Shown: in pieces, positions 26,659 through 36,214 of the stretch
Layout: every line of letters begins with the position of its first letter
Numbering within the stretch: position 1 is the stretch's first letter
Source: Solidesulfovibrio sp.
GTDB lineage: Bacteria > Desulfobacterota > Desulfovibrionia > Desulfovibrionales > Desulfovibrionaceae
DNA length: 64,000 nucleotides
Direction: 5' to 3'
Assembly: GCF_038562415.1 (NCBI RefSeq)
Contig: NZ_JBCFBA010000006.1
Location: 145,444-209,443, forward strand
Program-made: the position numbers and the translations under genes
Notes under the pieces: generated by a model
Databases searched by the model: none
What the model saw: the letters and a program-made list of their open reading frames with translations, nothing else
What the model was told of the DNA's origin: nothing

Positions 26659-26692
26659 ACGGGAAGGCGGTCTTCGGGTATCGCCTTCCCGT
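26659..26692 (+). terminator. Hairpin after amiF
   Basis: An 11-bp perfect stem (ACGGGAAGGCG and complement) begins 28 bases after the amiF stop. No T-run follows, so it probably lowers or stabilises read-through into the transporter gene rather than ending transcription. Confidence 0.5.
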
Positions 26693-26838
26693 GATCAACC
26701 ATCTCCTTCCCCGGGCGATTCGCCTCGCGTCCTCGCCCACGCCTCCTTGATGGAACAGCGGCGGACGGCAGGTCGGGGCGCCATGTGAAAACGTTGCGCC
26801 ACCTGAGGGAGGGAGAAGGGTTCCAAACAGAGGTTTTT

Positions 26839-28128
26839 ATGGAAAAAGTTAAAAATCGTTGGCTGATCGCATTGTCAGCCGTTGGCATACATCTCTCTAT
26901 CGGTTCGGTCTACGCCTACAGCGTCATGACTATTCCCCTCAACAAGCTCCATGGCTGGCTCAAAAGCGACGTGACGTTCGCCTTCAGCATCGCCATCCTC
27001 TTTCTCGGTTTTTCCGCCGCGTTCCTCGGTCCCTGGGTGGAGCGCATGGGCCCCCGCAACTCCGGCAGGCTGGCCGCGGTGTTCTATTCCCTAGGCATCA
27101 TCGGTTCCGGGCTGGCGGTCAAATTCGGCTCCCTGTCGCTTTTCATCCTGAGCTACGGCGTGATCGGCGGCATCGGCCTCGGCGTCGGTTACATCACCCC
27201 CGTGTCCACCCTAGTCAAATGGTTCCCTGACCGGCGCGGCTTGGCCACGGGCATGGCCATCATGGGTTTCGGATTCGCGGCCATGCTCTTTGGCCCCATC
27301 ATGGCCAAGCTCTTCCAGGTCATGGACATCTGGAAGGTCTACATCCTGCTTGGCGCGGTCTATTTCTGTCTCATCACCTGCTCCTCCCTCTATATCGCGC
27401 CCCCGCCCAAGGGGTGGCTCCCCAAGGGCATGCGCGAGGCACCGGTCGGGGCGGACGGCGAACCCGCCCCGAAACGGGCCGTGCGACGGGACTTGGCCCA
27501 GATGACGGTCAAGGAGGCCATCCGCACGAAGCGCTTCTACTTCATGTGGGTCATGCTTTTTATCAACATCACCTGCGGCATCGCCCTGATCTCGGTGGCC
27601 TCGCCCATGGCCCAGGAGGTCACGGGCATGAGCGCCATGCAGGCCGCGGCCATGGTCGGGCTGATGGGACTCTTCAACGGCGGCGGCAGGATCGGGTGGG
27701 CCAGTTTTTCCGACATCATCGGACGCCCGGTCACCTTCATGGCCTTTTTCGTCATCCAGGTCGTCGCCTTCCTGGCCCTGTCCACGGTCACCGACGCCTT
27801 TGTCTTCCAGTGCCTGATCATGCTGATTCTAACCTGCTACGGCGGCGGCTTCTCCACCCTGCCCGCCTTCCTCGGCGATATGTTCGGCACCAAGCAGCTC
27901 GGCACCATCCACGGCTTCGAACTGACGGCCTGGGGCATCGCCGGCATCGTCGGACCGACCATCGTGACCAAAGTGCTCGAGGCCACCGGAAGCTACACCA
28001 CGACCCTGCACATCTTCGCCGGCTTCCTGGCTTTCGCCTTTCTGGTGTCCTGCCTGATGGCCAGGGAGATCAAGGCCAAGCGGCAATGGTACGCGCAGCA
28101 GCAAAGCGAGGAGGGGGTCTCGGCGTAA
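26839..28128 (+). CDS. MFS antiporter, OxlT (oxalate/formate) type
   Basis: 429 residues from the ATG at 26839 (AGAGG eight bases before). About twelve membrane helices are visible. The opening GIHLSIGSVYAYSVMTIPL, the loop WFPDRRGLATGMAIMGFGF and RIGWASFSDIIGRP are typical of the OxlT/monocarboxylate branch of the major facilitator superfamily. Placed directly after formamidase it is well suited to export formate or exchange it for another acid; the substrate is inferred from context. It belongs to the sigma-54-controlled amide locus. Confidence 0.8.
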   Translation: MEKVKNRWLIALSAVGIHLSIGSVYAYSVMTIPLNKLHGWLKSDVTFAFSIAILFLGFSAAFLGPWVERMGPRNSGRLAAVFYSLGIIGSGLAVKFGSLSLFILSYGVIGGIGLGVGYITPVSTLVKWFPDRRGLATGMAIMGFGFAAMLFGPIMAKLFQVMDIWKVYILLGAVYFCLITCSSLYIAPPPKGWLPKGMREAPVGADGEPAPKRAVRRDLAQMTVKEAIRTKRFYFMWVMLFINITCGIALISVASPMAQEVTGMSAMQAAAMVGLMGLFNGGGRIGWASFSDIIGRPVTFMAFFVIQVVAFLALSTVTDAFVFQCLIMLILTCYGGGFSTLPAFLGDMFGTKQLGTIHGFELTAWGIAGIVGPTIVTKVLEATGSYTTTLHIFAGFLAFAFLVSCLMAREIKAKRQWYAQQQSEEGVSA

Positions 28129-28176
28129 ACGCCGCCGACACGGGGGACGCAGGCGGGAACGGTGCGCCGCAAAGTC

Positions 28177-28280
28177 CCACCAGTTTTCTTGTGGAATGGC
28201 CGTCCGCTTGTACCCTCCGCCAGCCGCCCAGAGGCTGTTTCGGGCCGTAAACGGACAGGCCCCCACAAGAAAACTGGTGG
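28177..28280. repeat. 18-bp perfect inverted repeat forming a 104-nt hairpin
   Basis: CCACCAGTTTTCTTGTGG (28177-28194) and its exact complement (28263-28280) flank 68 bases. The interior has further partial pairing (GGCCGTCCG with CGGACAGGCC). It lies between the antiporter and fmdB genes. It could be a structured RNA, a processing site or a small transposon relic. Confidence 0.7.
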
Positions 28281-28398
28281 AGGCCAAAGGAAGCACCCCC
28301 TCCTTTCCTAGATTCGGACAAGGATAACAGAGGATTGGACACAGTCGGCACGATTCTGGCTTCAAGCACAGGCCACAAGACCAAGAAGGAGTTCCATA

Positions 28399-28626
28399 AT
28401 GCCCCTTTACGAATACTTCTGTCGGGAATGCCAGTCGGAATTCGAAGTGCTGGCCCCAATGGGCGAGGCGACGGCGACATGCCCGAACTGCCGGTCCATC
28501 GATACCCGGCGGTTTCCCTCCATGACGCACTACCGTCATGCAGACCATTGGCAAAAGGACATGATGGGCGCCCTGGCCAGGTCCCAGGAGCGCGACCAGC
28601 AAAAAGCGGAAGCAAAAAGAACCTGA
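28399..28626 (+). CDS. fmdB: FmdB-type zinc ribbon regulatory protein
   Basis: 75 residues. The N-terminal zinc ribbon has two CxxC pairs ([12 protein letters not shown] and TCPNCRS) in the pattern of the FmdB family, followed by a charged helical tail. The family is named after a protein linked to formamidase expression in Methylophilus, so finding it beside amiF is telling. Its molecular role is not established. The ribosome site is AAGAAGGAG. Confidence 0.85.
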   Translation: MPLYEYFCRECQSEFEVLAPMGEATATCPNCRSIDTRRFPSMTHYRHADHWQKDMMGALARSQERDQQKAEAKRT

Positions 28627-28666
28627 GGACCGGCCCGACGCCCTCCTCGGAAAGCGGGATATCGCC

Positions 28667-29692
28667 ATGACCACCGATTCGACGATACTCAACAATCCCT
28701 TCGTGTCGTTTTTCGATTCCGTCTGCCGCGGCTGCGGGCAGGTCATGTTCCAGAACAGTCCGATCACCGGGTTCCTGTTCTTCGCCGGAATCTTCTACAA
28801 CTCCGTCACCCTCGGCGTCTGCGCCGTGCTCGGCACCATGGCCTCGACACTGACCGCCCACCTGCTTGGCGCGGACCGGGACGCCATCAAAGCGGGCCTT
28901 TTTGGTTTCAACGGCACCCTGGCCGGCATCGCCCTGCCCTTCTACTTCGCCTTCGATCCGGTCCTTCTCGTGTACGTGATCGTCAATGGGGCCTTTTCCA
29001 CCATCATCATGGCCTCGCTGATGCGTTTCCTCTCCAAATGGGGCGTTCCCGCCCTGACCGCGCCCTTCGTGCTCGCCACCTGGCTTCTGATGTTCGGCGT
29101 ATACCGGTTCGCGGTCCTGACCCCGGGATCGCTGATTGCCCCGGTGGTGCCTGATCCCCACGCAATCGCCGCCGCCGGCGGTTTCGCCGCCATGGCCCTG
29201 TTCGAGGGCGTGGCCAAGGGCGTAGCCGAGGTGATGTTCCAGGACAACAGCGTCACCGGCATCATCTTCATCGTGGCCATCCTGGCCAATTCGCGCATCT
29301 CCGCCGTGTTCGCGGTCCTGGGCTCCCTGGTCGGGCTCCTGACCGGCCTGGCCCTGGGTGCGGGGGAAACGCCCCTGCGCCTTGGCCTCTACGGCTACAA
29401 TTCCGTGCTGTGCGCCATCGCCCTCGGCGGCGTCTTCTACTTCCTCACCTGGAAGTCGGTCGTCTACGCCCTGGGCTGCATGATCCTCGGGGCCATCGCC
29501 ACCGCCTCCATCAGCGTCTTCCTCTCGCCCATAGGCATGCCCGCCCTGACCTGGCCGTTCATCATGGTCACCTGGTTTTTCCTGTTCGCGGGCAGCCTGT
29601 TTAAGAACCTGAAGGAAGTTCCGGCGGAAAAATGCGGCACGCCCGAACACAACCTCCGCCTGGAGGAGGCCGGAGCCATTTCGCCGTCGTAG
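28667..29692 (+). CDS. Urea transporter (UT family)
   Basis: 341 residues, close to the 337 of the structurally studied Desulfovibrio urea channel. The two-fold internal repeat is obvious: [19 protein letters not shown] in the first half and [19 protein letters not shown] in the second. Each is followed by a [14 protein letters not shown] or [14 protein letters not shown] segment that lines the pore. It passes urea and similar small amides through the inner membrane. No urease genes are in the window, so formamide may be a cargo here; that is inference. Confidence 0.9.
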   Translation: MTTDSTILNNPFVSFFDSVCRGCGQVMFQNSPITGFLFFAGIFYNSVTLGVCAVLGTMASTLTAHLLGADRDAIKAGLFGFNGTLAGIALPFYFAFDPVLLVYVIVNGAFSTIIMASLMRFLSKWGVPALTAPFVLATWLLMFGVYRFAVLTPGSLIAPVVPDPHAIAAAGGFAAMALFEGVAKGVAEVMFQDNSVTGIIFIVAILANSRISAVFAVLGSLVGLLTGLALGAGETPLRLGLYGYNSVLCAIALGGVFYFLTWKSVVYALGCMILGAIATASISVFLSPIGMPALTWPFIMVTWFFLFAGSLFKNLKEVPAEKCGTPEHNLRLEEAGAISPS

Positions 29693-29781
29693 CCCCTGGA
29701 CGGCGCCCGCTCGGGGGCGCGCGCCTCGCGGCAGCGCGCCCCGCGCCGGCGGGAACCTGATCAACCGCTTGGAGCCCCGCC

Positions 29782-30333
29782 ATGAACAGCGAAGGACAGA
29801 CATACCACTATTGTGCCAACCCGTTGTGCGAATTTCGCCGGATATCCCTCCTCGAAACGGGCTTCGACACGGTCTATGCCGTGGCCGGTTCCCTTGAGGC
29901 CGAACGGCTCTGCCCGTATTGCGACAGGCCGCTTGCCCGGGCCTGTCCACGGTGCGGACGTATCGCGACGTCGCGGCCCCTGCATTTCTGTCCGGTCTGC
30001 GGGGCGAATCTCTTCGGGGGGAAAAGGGAAATCCGTTGCGCCGTGTGCGGCAAACCCATGCTGGTAGCCCCCGGCCTTCAGGGCGACGTGCCGTGCTGTT
30101 CGGAACACTGCCTGCGACACTATCTCCTGGAAAACGTCAAGACATGCGACCAATGCGGCCTGCGTTTCAAAACCGCTGAAACGACTGGAACTCCCTTCAT
30201 CGGGTTGACTTTTCCGGAACAGGGAGACAGGCTCTTCGATTTCTGCTCCACCAGTTGTCTGGAAAAATACTCTGCTGAGCATGGCATTCTCTTGCACAGC
30301 GCTCTCACCGCCAACGAGTCCATGAGCGAATAG
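29782..30333 (+). CDS. Cysteine-rich multi-zinc-ribbon protein
   Basis: 183 residues with at least five CxxC pairs (YCANPLCEF, CPYCDRP, CPRCGRI, CPVCGAN, CAVCGKP, CDQCGLR) and a later CSTSC, so it should bind several zinc ions. No catalytic motif or membrane segment is seen. It sits between the urea channel and the fused sensor kinase on the same strand. Like FmdB it may be a regulatory or assembly factor of the amide locus, but the function is unknown. Confidence 0.65.
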   Translation: MNSEGQTYHYCANPLCEFRRISLLETGFDTVYAVAGSLEAERLCPYCDRPLARACPRCGRIATSRPLHFCPVCGANLFGGKREIRCAVCGKPMLVAPGLQGDVPCCSEHCLRHYLLENVKTCDQCGLRFKTAETTGTPFIGLTFPEQGDRLFDFCSTSCLEKYSAEHGILLHSALTANESMSE

Positions 30334-30644
30334 AGCGCGTCCCGGCCTCACCCGGGGCCTTGCCACGGTTTTTGGTGCTTGCTAAAATTGTTGCTAAAGA
30401 TATGGATGCAGTTTTCGACTTTCTGGTGGCTTTTTTCCGAGCGGCGTCGGTATCCGATGACGGCCGGACAACGACAGGGGGAGCAGGCCGGGAACGGCCG
30501 TCGGGAGTCGTGTCGTTTCTGGAGGCCGGGCCGGGAAGTGCGGCCGCAGGCGTGGAGCAGACTGTATCGAAGGCCGATGGGACCTTGGGCGCTCCGGCCG
30601 CACGCCGGACAACCCGCGGGCCAACCGCCGCACCCTGGACGGGC

Positions 30645-33600
30645 ATGAAGCTTTCTCTCAAAGTCCTCAGGCGGCAACAGACCTATAATGCCTTTGTCGC
30701 CAACGAAGCCATTGAGGACTATTCCCTACGCTACGCCGCCAATTCGTTTCGGCGCTGGCCGGAATGGCTCCTGGCCAACACGGCCCTGGGCGGGACCTCG
30801 TTTTTGGCCCTGGAGGCCATCGGCGCCCTGCTGATCATCGATTACGGCTTCACCAACTCGACCCTGGCCATTCTCACCGTGGCCTCGGTCATCCTCCTCA
30901 CCGGCCTGCCGATCGCCTACTACACGTCCCGCTACAATGTGGACATCGACCTCCTCACCCGGGGCGCGGGCTTCGGCTATCTCGGCTCGACCATCACCTC
31001 CCTGATCTATGCCTCCTACACCATCATCTTTTTCGCCATCGAGGCGGCCATCATGGCCAAGGCCCTGCAACTGGGGCTCGGCATGCCGGTGGCCGCCGGC
31101 TATCTGCTAAGTTCGATCATCATCATCCCCCTGGTCTTTTACGGCATCACCGTCATCAACGGCTTGCAACTCTATACACAGCCGATCTGGATCGGCCTTT
31201 CGATCCTGCCCTTCCTGTACATCCTGGACAAGAATCCCGATGCCGTCGCCATCTGGACGCATTTCGCCGGCATCGGTCACCGGTCCAACGTCTTCGATCC
31301 CTTGCTTTACGGCAGCGCCATGTCCGTGGGCTTTTCCCTGATCGCCCAGATCGGGGAGCAGGTGGACTACCTGCGGTTCCTGCCGGACAAGACACCGAAG
31401 AACAGGTCCCGCTGGTGGTTGGCCCTGGTCAGCGCCGGCCCGGGCTGGATCGTCCCCGGCGGCCTCAAGCTCCTGTGCGGCTCGTTTCTGGCCGTCTATT
31501 GCATCAGCCGGATCGGCTATTCCCGGGCCGGAGCCACCGATCCCGTACTCCTCTATCACCTCGGCTTCGGCCAGGTCTTCGCCGATCCCCGGATGGCCCT
31601 GGCTGTCACCGTCCTGTTCGTTATCGTCTGCCAGGTAAAGATCAACGTCACCAATGCCTATGCCGGCTCCCTGGCCTGGTCCAACTTCTTTTCCCGCATT
31701 TCCCACAGCCACCCCGGACGGGCCATCTGGATCCTCCTCAACATCGTCCTGGCCATCCTCATCATGCAATTCGGCCTGCTCTACATCCTCAATTCCATCC
31801 TGCTCGTTTACGCCATGTTCGCCATGGCCTGGATCGGCGCAATATTCGCCGACTTGGCCATCCTGAAACCCCTCGGCGTCAGTCCGGCCCATATCGAATT
31901 CAAACGGGCCAACCTGTACAACCTCAACCCCGTCGGATTCGGGGCCATGACCCTCGGCTTCGCCGCGGCCCTCCTGGGCCATTTCGGCCTGTTCGGCGTA
32001 TATATCAAGGCGTTCTCAGTCCCTGCCGCCCTGGTCGTGTCCATCGCCGCCGCCCTGGCCATCGCCGCCTTGACCAAGGGCCGCTACTACCTGGCCCGTA
32101 AGGTCGCCCCCTTGGACGCCGGGCTGAGTATCACCTGCACCTCCTGCAACAAGGACTACGAAGCGGCGGACATCGTCCTTTGTCCGGCTTACGGCGAATA
32201 CGTCTGCTCGCTGTGCTGCTCCCTGGACAGCGTCTGCAAGGGCATCTGCAAGCGGCCCCGCGCCGCCGAAACCTTGTCGCGCCAGGGCGCCTCCCCCCCC
32301 CATGTCTCTCCCCACCTCTGGCGCAGGCTGAAAATTTTCGGCGTCTACTTCGGCAGCGCCACCGGCGTGCTGACGGTCGTGTTCGCCCTGATCTACGCCT
32401 ATTTCGCCATGACTCTAGGCAACGGTGTGCCAGTGGGCGTCTTCCTGACGCTTTTCGCCTTCGTCCTGGTGGTCACCGGCATGTGGACCTGGTGGTTCTC
32501 GCTCATCCAGGAGTACCGGCTTCACGCTGAGGACGAACTGGACAAGTACATCCAGGAACTTGAGAACGAAGGCAAAAGGCGACAGGCCATCAGCGCCGCC
32601 CTGGAAGAGACCGAGCAGCTGCAACGGCTCATCCTGGAGAATGCGACTATCGGCATCGCCTATGTAAAAAATGACTATATCATATGGAAAAACAAACAAT
32701 TCTCAATTCATAGCGGCATCGAGAAAGACCGGCTGGACTGTTGCCTCCACGCTAGTATGCTCTTTAACGACGAGGTGCTGTACGACAAGCTCATCCAGGA
32801 TGCCCAGGCCAGCCCCGGCAACAGAAAGAAATTCACCCTTGCTCTGCCTAGCTCGAACGGCCAGAACCGCGGCCGCTGGTCCATCCTGTCCATCAACGCC
32901 GTGAATCCGGGTTGCCTCAGAGACGGATCCATCTGGCTGCTCAACGACATCACCGAACACAAGCTGGCCGAAGAGAACCTGCGTATGAGCGAGGACCGTC
33001 TCCGGGAACTCAATGAGAACCTTGAAACCCAGGTGCGCCATCGTACCGAGGAGCTGAAAAAGAGCTACGAATCCATCCGGCAGGCGGACAAGATGGCCTC
33101 GCTCGGCATCCTCGTCTCGGGCATGGCCCACGAGATCAACAATCCCATCAGTTTCATCATGCTCAATTCGGGTATCATCCAGGATGTCTGGCACGATGTC
33201 GTCAAACTCATGGACGAACGCTACGGTACCTCGCCGGAGCTTTGGATAGGCCGGATGCCCTACGCCTCGGCGCGTACGGGCATCGAAAAACTCCTCAAAG
33301 GCATCCACCAGGGGGCCGTGCGTGTCTCGGGCATCGTGCGCAACCTGAAGGAATACGCCAAGCAGACGCCGCTGGACATGACCGGGGATGTGGACCTCAA
33401 TAAAGCCCTGGCCACCTCCCTGGAACTGTTGGCCAACGGGCTGCGCAAGGCGACCAGCGACCTGCGGGTCGACAAAGGGGCGGACCTGCCGCTTTTCAAG
33501 GGCGACATGCTGCGCATCGAGCAGGTGCTCATCAACCTCATCCAGAACGCCTACCAGTCCTTGCGCACCCGCTCCGCGACGATTCACATCCGGACCTTTC

Positions 33601-33836
33601 AGGAGGAGGATTCCGTCGTCTTCGAAATCAACGACCAGGGGTGCGGCATTTCCCGGGAAGCTCTCGAACACGTGCTCGATCCCTTCTTCACCACCAAAAG
33701 GGACAGCGGCGGCACCGGGCTCGGGCTTTCGGTCTCGGCCGGCATCGTCAAGGAGCACGGAGGGACACTGGCCATTGAATCCGTCCCCGGGAAGGGCACC
33801 CGCGTGGTGCTGACCTTTCCCGCCGCCGCGCGCTAA
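30645..33836 (+). CDS. NCS1-type transporter fused to PAS/histidine kinase
   Basis: About 1063 residues from the ATG at 30645; the frame is open upstream, but that part does not look coded and the ribosome site is weak (GGACGGGC). Residues 1-490 form a membrane domain of the nucleobase:cation symporter-1 type (LLTRGAGFGYLGSTITSLIY). A cysteine cluster follows (CTSCNKDYE ... CSLCCSLDSVCKGICK), likely metal-binding. Next come two helices, a PAS-like domain (ATIGIAYVKNDYIIWKN), HisKA with the phospho-histidine (GMAHEINNPISF) and HATPase (NLIQNAYQSL, GTGLGLSVS). The layout parallels CbrA-type sensors, where transporter and kinase are one protein. Its partner regulator follows 30 bases on. Confidence 0.85.
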   Translation: MKLSLKVLRRQQTYNAFVANEAIEDYSLRYAANSFRRWPEWLLANTALGGTSFLALEAIGALLIIDYGFTNSTLAILTVASVILLTGLPIAYYTSRYNVDIDLLTRGAGFGYLGSTITSLIYASYTIIFFAIEAAIMAKALQLGLGMPVAAGYLLSSIIIIPLVFYGITVINGLQLYTQPIWIGLSILPFLYILDKNPDAVAIWTHFAGIGHRSNVFDPLLYGSAMSVGFSLIAQIGEQVDYLRFLPDKTPKNRSRWWLALVSAGPGWIVPGGLKLLCGSFLAVYCISRIGYSRAGATDPVLLYHLGFGQVFADPRMALAVTVLFVIVCQVKINVTNAYAGSLAWSNFFSRISHSHPGRAIWILLNIVLAILIMQFGLLYILNSILLVYAMFAMAWIGAIFADLAILKPLGVSPAHIEFKRANLYNLNPVGFGAMTLGFAAALLGHFGLFGVYIKAFSVPAALVVSIAAALAIAALTKGRYYLARKVAPLDAGLSITCTSCNKDYEAADIVLCPAYGEYVCSLCCSLDSVCKGICKRPRAAETLSRQGASPPHVSPHLWRRLKIFGVYFGSATGVLTVVFALIYAYFAMTLGNGVPVGVFLTLFAFVLVVTGMWTWWFSLIQEYRLHAEDELDKYIQELENEGKRRQAISAALEETEQLQRLILENATIGIAYVKNDYIIWKNKQFSIHSGIEKDRLDCCLHASMLFNDEVLYDKLIQDAQASPGNRKKFTLALPSSNGQNRGRWSILSINAVNPGCLRDGSIWLLNDITEHKLAEENLRMSEDRLRELNENLETQVRHRTEELKKSYESIRQADKMASLGILVSGMAHEINNPISFIMLNSGIIQDVWHDVVKLMDERYGTSPELWIGRMPYASARTGIEKLLKGIHQGAVRVSGIVRNLKEYAKQTPLDMTGDVDLNKALATSLELLANGLRKATSDLRVDKGADLPLFKGDMLRIEQVLINLIQNAYQSLRTRSATIHIRTFQEEDSVVFEINDQGCGISREALEHVLDPFFTTKRDSGGTGLGLSVSAGIVKEHGGTLAIESVPGKGTRVVLTFPAAAR

Positions 33837-33865
33837 CCGAGGACAGTTCCGAAGGAGTGTGCATC

Positions 33866-35314
33866 ATGTCTGTGCAACGCAATCCCACATATCCTATCCT
33901 CGTCGTGGACGACGAACGCGCTGCCCTCGACGGTTTCGAGATCGCCCTGGCCACCGCCGGCTACACCAATGTCACCGCCATTGAGGACAGCCGCAACGTC
34001 CTGTCCTTCCTGGAAGGGCACAAGGTGGAATTGATCCTGCTCGACTTGATCATGCCTCACGTCAGCGGCGGGGAACTGCTCGTCGAAATCAGGCAGCGTA
34101 TTCCCGAGACACCGGTCATCATCGTTTCCGCTGTCAACGAGATCGATTCCGTGGTCGAGTGCATGCGCAACGGGGCCACAGACTACATCCTCAAGCCGGT
34201 CGAGTTGGAACAGTTCAAAAGCCGGGTGCGTACCTGTCTCGAATTTAACGAACTGGAACGAGAAAACGCTCGTTTGCGGGCCTCCCTACTCCAGGAGTCC
34301 TTGCAGCAACCCGCCGCCTTCGACGAGATCGTGACCCGAAGCCCGAAACTGTGCACCATTTTCCGTTATTGCGAGGCCGTGGCCAAGAGCAGCAAGCCGA
34401 TCCTCATCACCGGCGAAACCGGGACGGGCAAGGAGTTGATCGCCCGGGCGGTGCACCGTCTGAGCAACCGCAAGGGCGCCTTCGTAGCCGTCAATATCGC
34501 CGCCTTCGACGACGCCATGTTCGCCGACACGCTGTTCGGCCACGTCCGGGGGGCCTTCACCGGCGCGGAGAGCGCCCGGCCCGGACTGGTCGAAAAGGCC
34601 GCCGGCGGAACGCTTTTCCTGGACGAGATCGGCGACCTGCCCCTCGTTTCCCAGGTCAAGCTGCTGCGGCTGCTACAGGAACAGGAGTACTTCCCAGTAG
34701 GTTCGGATTCCATGAAGAAGGCGGACGTGCGCATCCTGGCCTCGACCCTCAAAGACCTGAACACGCTAAAAGCTGAACACCTCTTCCGGGAGGACCTCTA
34801 CTACCGCCTGATCACCCACACGGTCCGCCTACCGCCGTTGCGCGAGCGCCTGGAGGACATCAAGCTCCTACTCGATCATTTCTTGGCTGTGGAAGCCAGG
34901 GAACTCACCATGAAAATACCGACATACCATCCCGAACTGGTCAACTTACTGCGAGCCTATGCCTTTCCCGGCAACATCCGCGAACTACGGGCCATGATCG
35001 CCAACGCCCTAACGAGCCATACCTCGCGAATGTTGTCCTCGGAGTCATTCAAAGCCTATATCACCAATACCAACGGACCGTTACCAACGCCCGCTGCGGT
35101 TGTAAGCATCGATCCCTTTGCCACTCTGCGCTTCGATCCAGAGGCCATGCCGAAACTCAAAGAGACTACCAATCGTGTTGCCGCCATACTCATTGAGCAA
35201 GCTATGACCATCGCAGGGGGCAATCAAACGGTGGCTTCGCGCATTCTGGGAATTTCCCAGCAGGCGCTCAGTCTGAAGCTCAAAAAGAAAAGCGCTTGCG
35301 GCTACGGCGAGTAA
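33866..35314 (+). CDS. NtrC-family sigma-54 response regulator
   Basis: 482 residues from the ATG at 33866, with AAGGAG nine bases before; an in-frame GTG three codons earlier overlaps that site. The receiver domain has the phosphorylatable aspartate in LILLDLIMPHVSGGE and the lysine in ILKPVE. The AAA+ domain has GETGTGKE, a canonical GAFTGA loop and TLFLDEIGDLP. The C-terminus is a Fis-type helix-turn-helix (VASRILGISQQALSLKLKKK). It is cotranscribed with the fused sensor kinase. The sigma-54 promoter before amiF makes that operon its probable target. Confidence 0.9.
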   Translation: MSVQRNPTYPILVVDDERAALDGFEIALATAGYTNVTAIEDSRNVLSFLEGHKVELILLDLIMPHVSGGELLVEIRQRIPETPVIIVSAVNEIDSVVECMRNGATDYILKPVELEQFKSRVRTCLEFNELERENARLRASLLQESLQQPAAFDEIVTRSPKLCTIFRYCEAVAKSSKPILITGETGTGKELIARAVHRLSNRKGAFVAVNIAAFDDAMFADTLFGHVRGAFTGAESARPGLVEKAAGGTLFLDEIGDLPLVSQVKLLRLLQEQEYFPVGSDSMKKADVRILASTLKDLNTLKAEHLFREDLYYRLITHTVRLPPLRERLEDIKLLLDHFLAVEARELTMKIPTYHPELVNLLRAYAFPGNIRELRAMIANALTSHTSRMLSSESFKAYITNTNGPLPTPAAVVSIDPFATLRFDPEAMPKLKETTNRVAAILIEQAMTIAGGNQTVASRILGISQQALSLKLKKKSACGYGE

Positions 35315-35323
35315 GAGCCACTA

Positions 35324-36133
35324 GGGTCTGTTCATAATAGCTCTATTATTGCAACCAGATGAAGGCAAAGACGAGATGCAGCGTCGCCAGTCGCCGGAAC
35401 TGCTTGATACGATTGAAAAATCGTTCAACAAGGTTGCGGTCTTTGTAAACATGGTGATCGTATTCTCGCCCGATAATGCGGTTTTTTCGGCTGGGGATGA
35501 CCGCCTCTGCGTTTCGAGACGTAATGCAGACGACAAACGCGTTGGAGTCGTATCCCTTGTCAGCCACAATCGCAAGGCGTCAAATCCAGCAATCAAGGCC
35601 TGGGCTTGCGTTATGTCCGCAGCTTCGCCACCAGTCAAAAGCAAACGAACGGGATTGCCCAATCCATCCACCGCAGCATGAATCTTTGTCGTCAGTCCGC
35701 CACGCGAACGTCCGATGTCTTGCGGCCCTTCTTTTTTTGGGCACCCGCCGCATGCTGGTGGGCACGGACAATGGTACTGTCAATGAAGAGCATTTCTAAA
35801 TCTGGATCACCAGATACAACTTCGGCTAACCGAGCCCAGGTTCCTTTTTCGCACCACCTGGCAAATCGCACATACACGCTGTGCCAGTTTCCGAACTCCT
35901 TTGGCAGATCGCGCCAGGGAGAACCTGTTCGCGCTATCCAAAGCACAGCCTCCAGGAATAGCCTATTATCCTTAGCTGTTACACCGCGATCTCGTTGCTT
36001 CCCCGCACAAAGTGGCTCCAACCGGGCCCATTGGTCATCGCGTAATAGTAACCGTTCCATGCCCCTGTCTCCCCTAGGAGACAGAATTGAACGATCTCAG
36101 TCGATTAGTAAACTCTTAAATGTGAACAGACCC
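35324..36133 (-). mobile_element. Decayed IS5-family (IS427-like) insertion sequence
   Basis: Terminal inverted repeats GGGTCTGTTCA (35324-35334) and TGAACAGACCC (36123-36133) bound an 810-bp element with TA on both flanks. On the minus strand the first frame starts at 36060 (RDDQWARLEPLCAGKQRDRG ... SPWRDLPKEFGNWHSVYVRF ... FIDSTIVRAHQHAAG). The rest is spread over two more frames, with LLLTGGEAADITQAQALIAG and ADKGYDSNAFV ... NLVERFFNRIKQFRRLA. One shift could be the programmed one of this group, but the second, and a small deletion near the end, make it inactive. Confidence 0.85.
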
Positions 36134-36214
36134 TAATAATGCGCGCATTTCAAAGTTCATTTATCTAGACTTTCATACGTCACTATCTGATGAACGCTAC
36201 CAGTATCCACTAAT

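Noticed and set aside
28070..29950. 626-codon minus-strand ORF
   Set aside because: Antisense of the fmdB and urea transporter genes; low-complexity G, R and Q composition.
30360..30644. N-terminal extension of the fused kinase
   Set aside because: Open frame but no ribosome site or domain. The transporter domain begins with the ATG at 30645.
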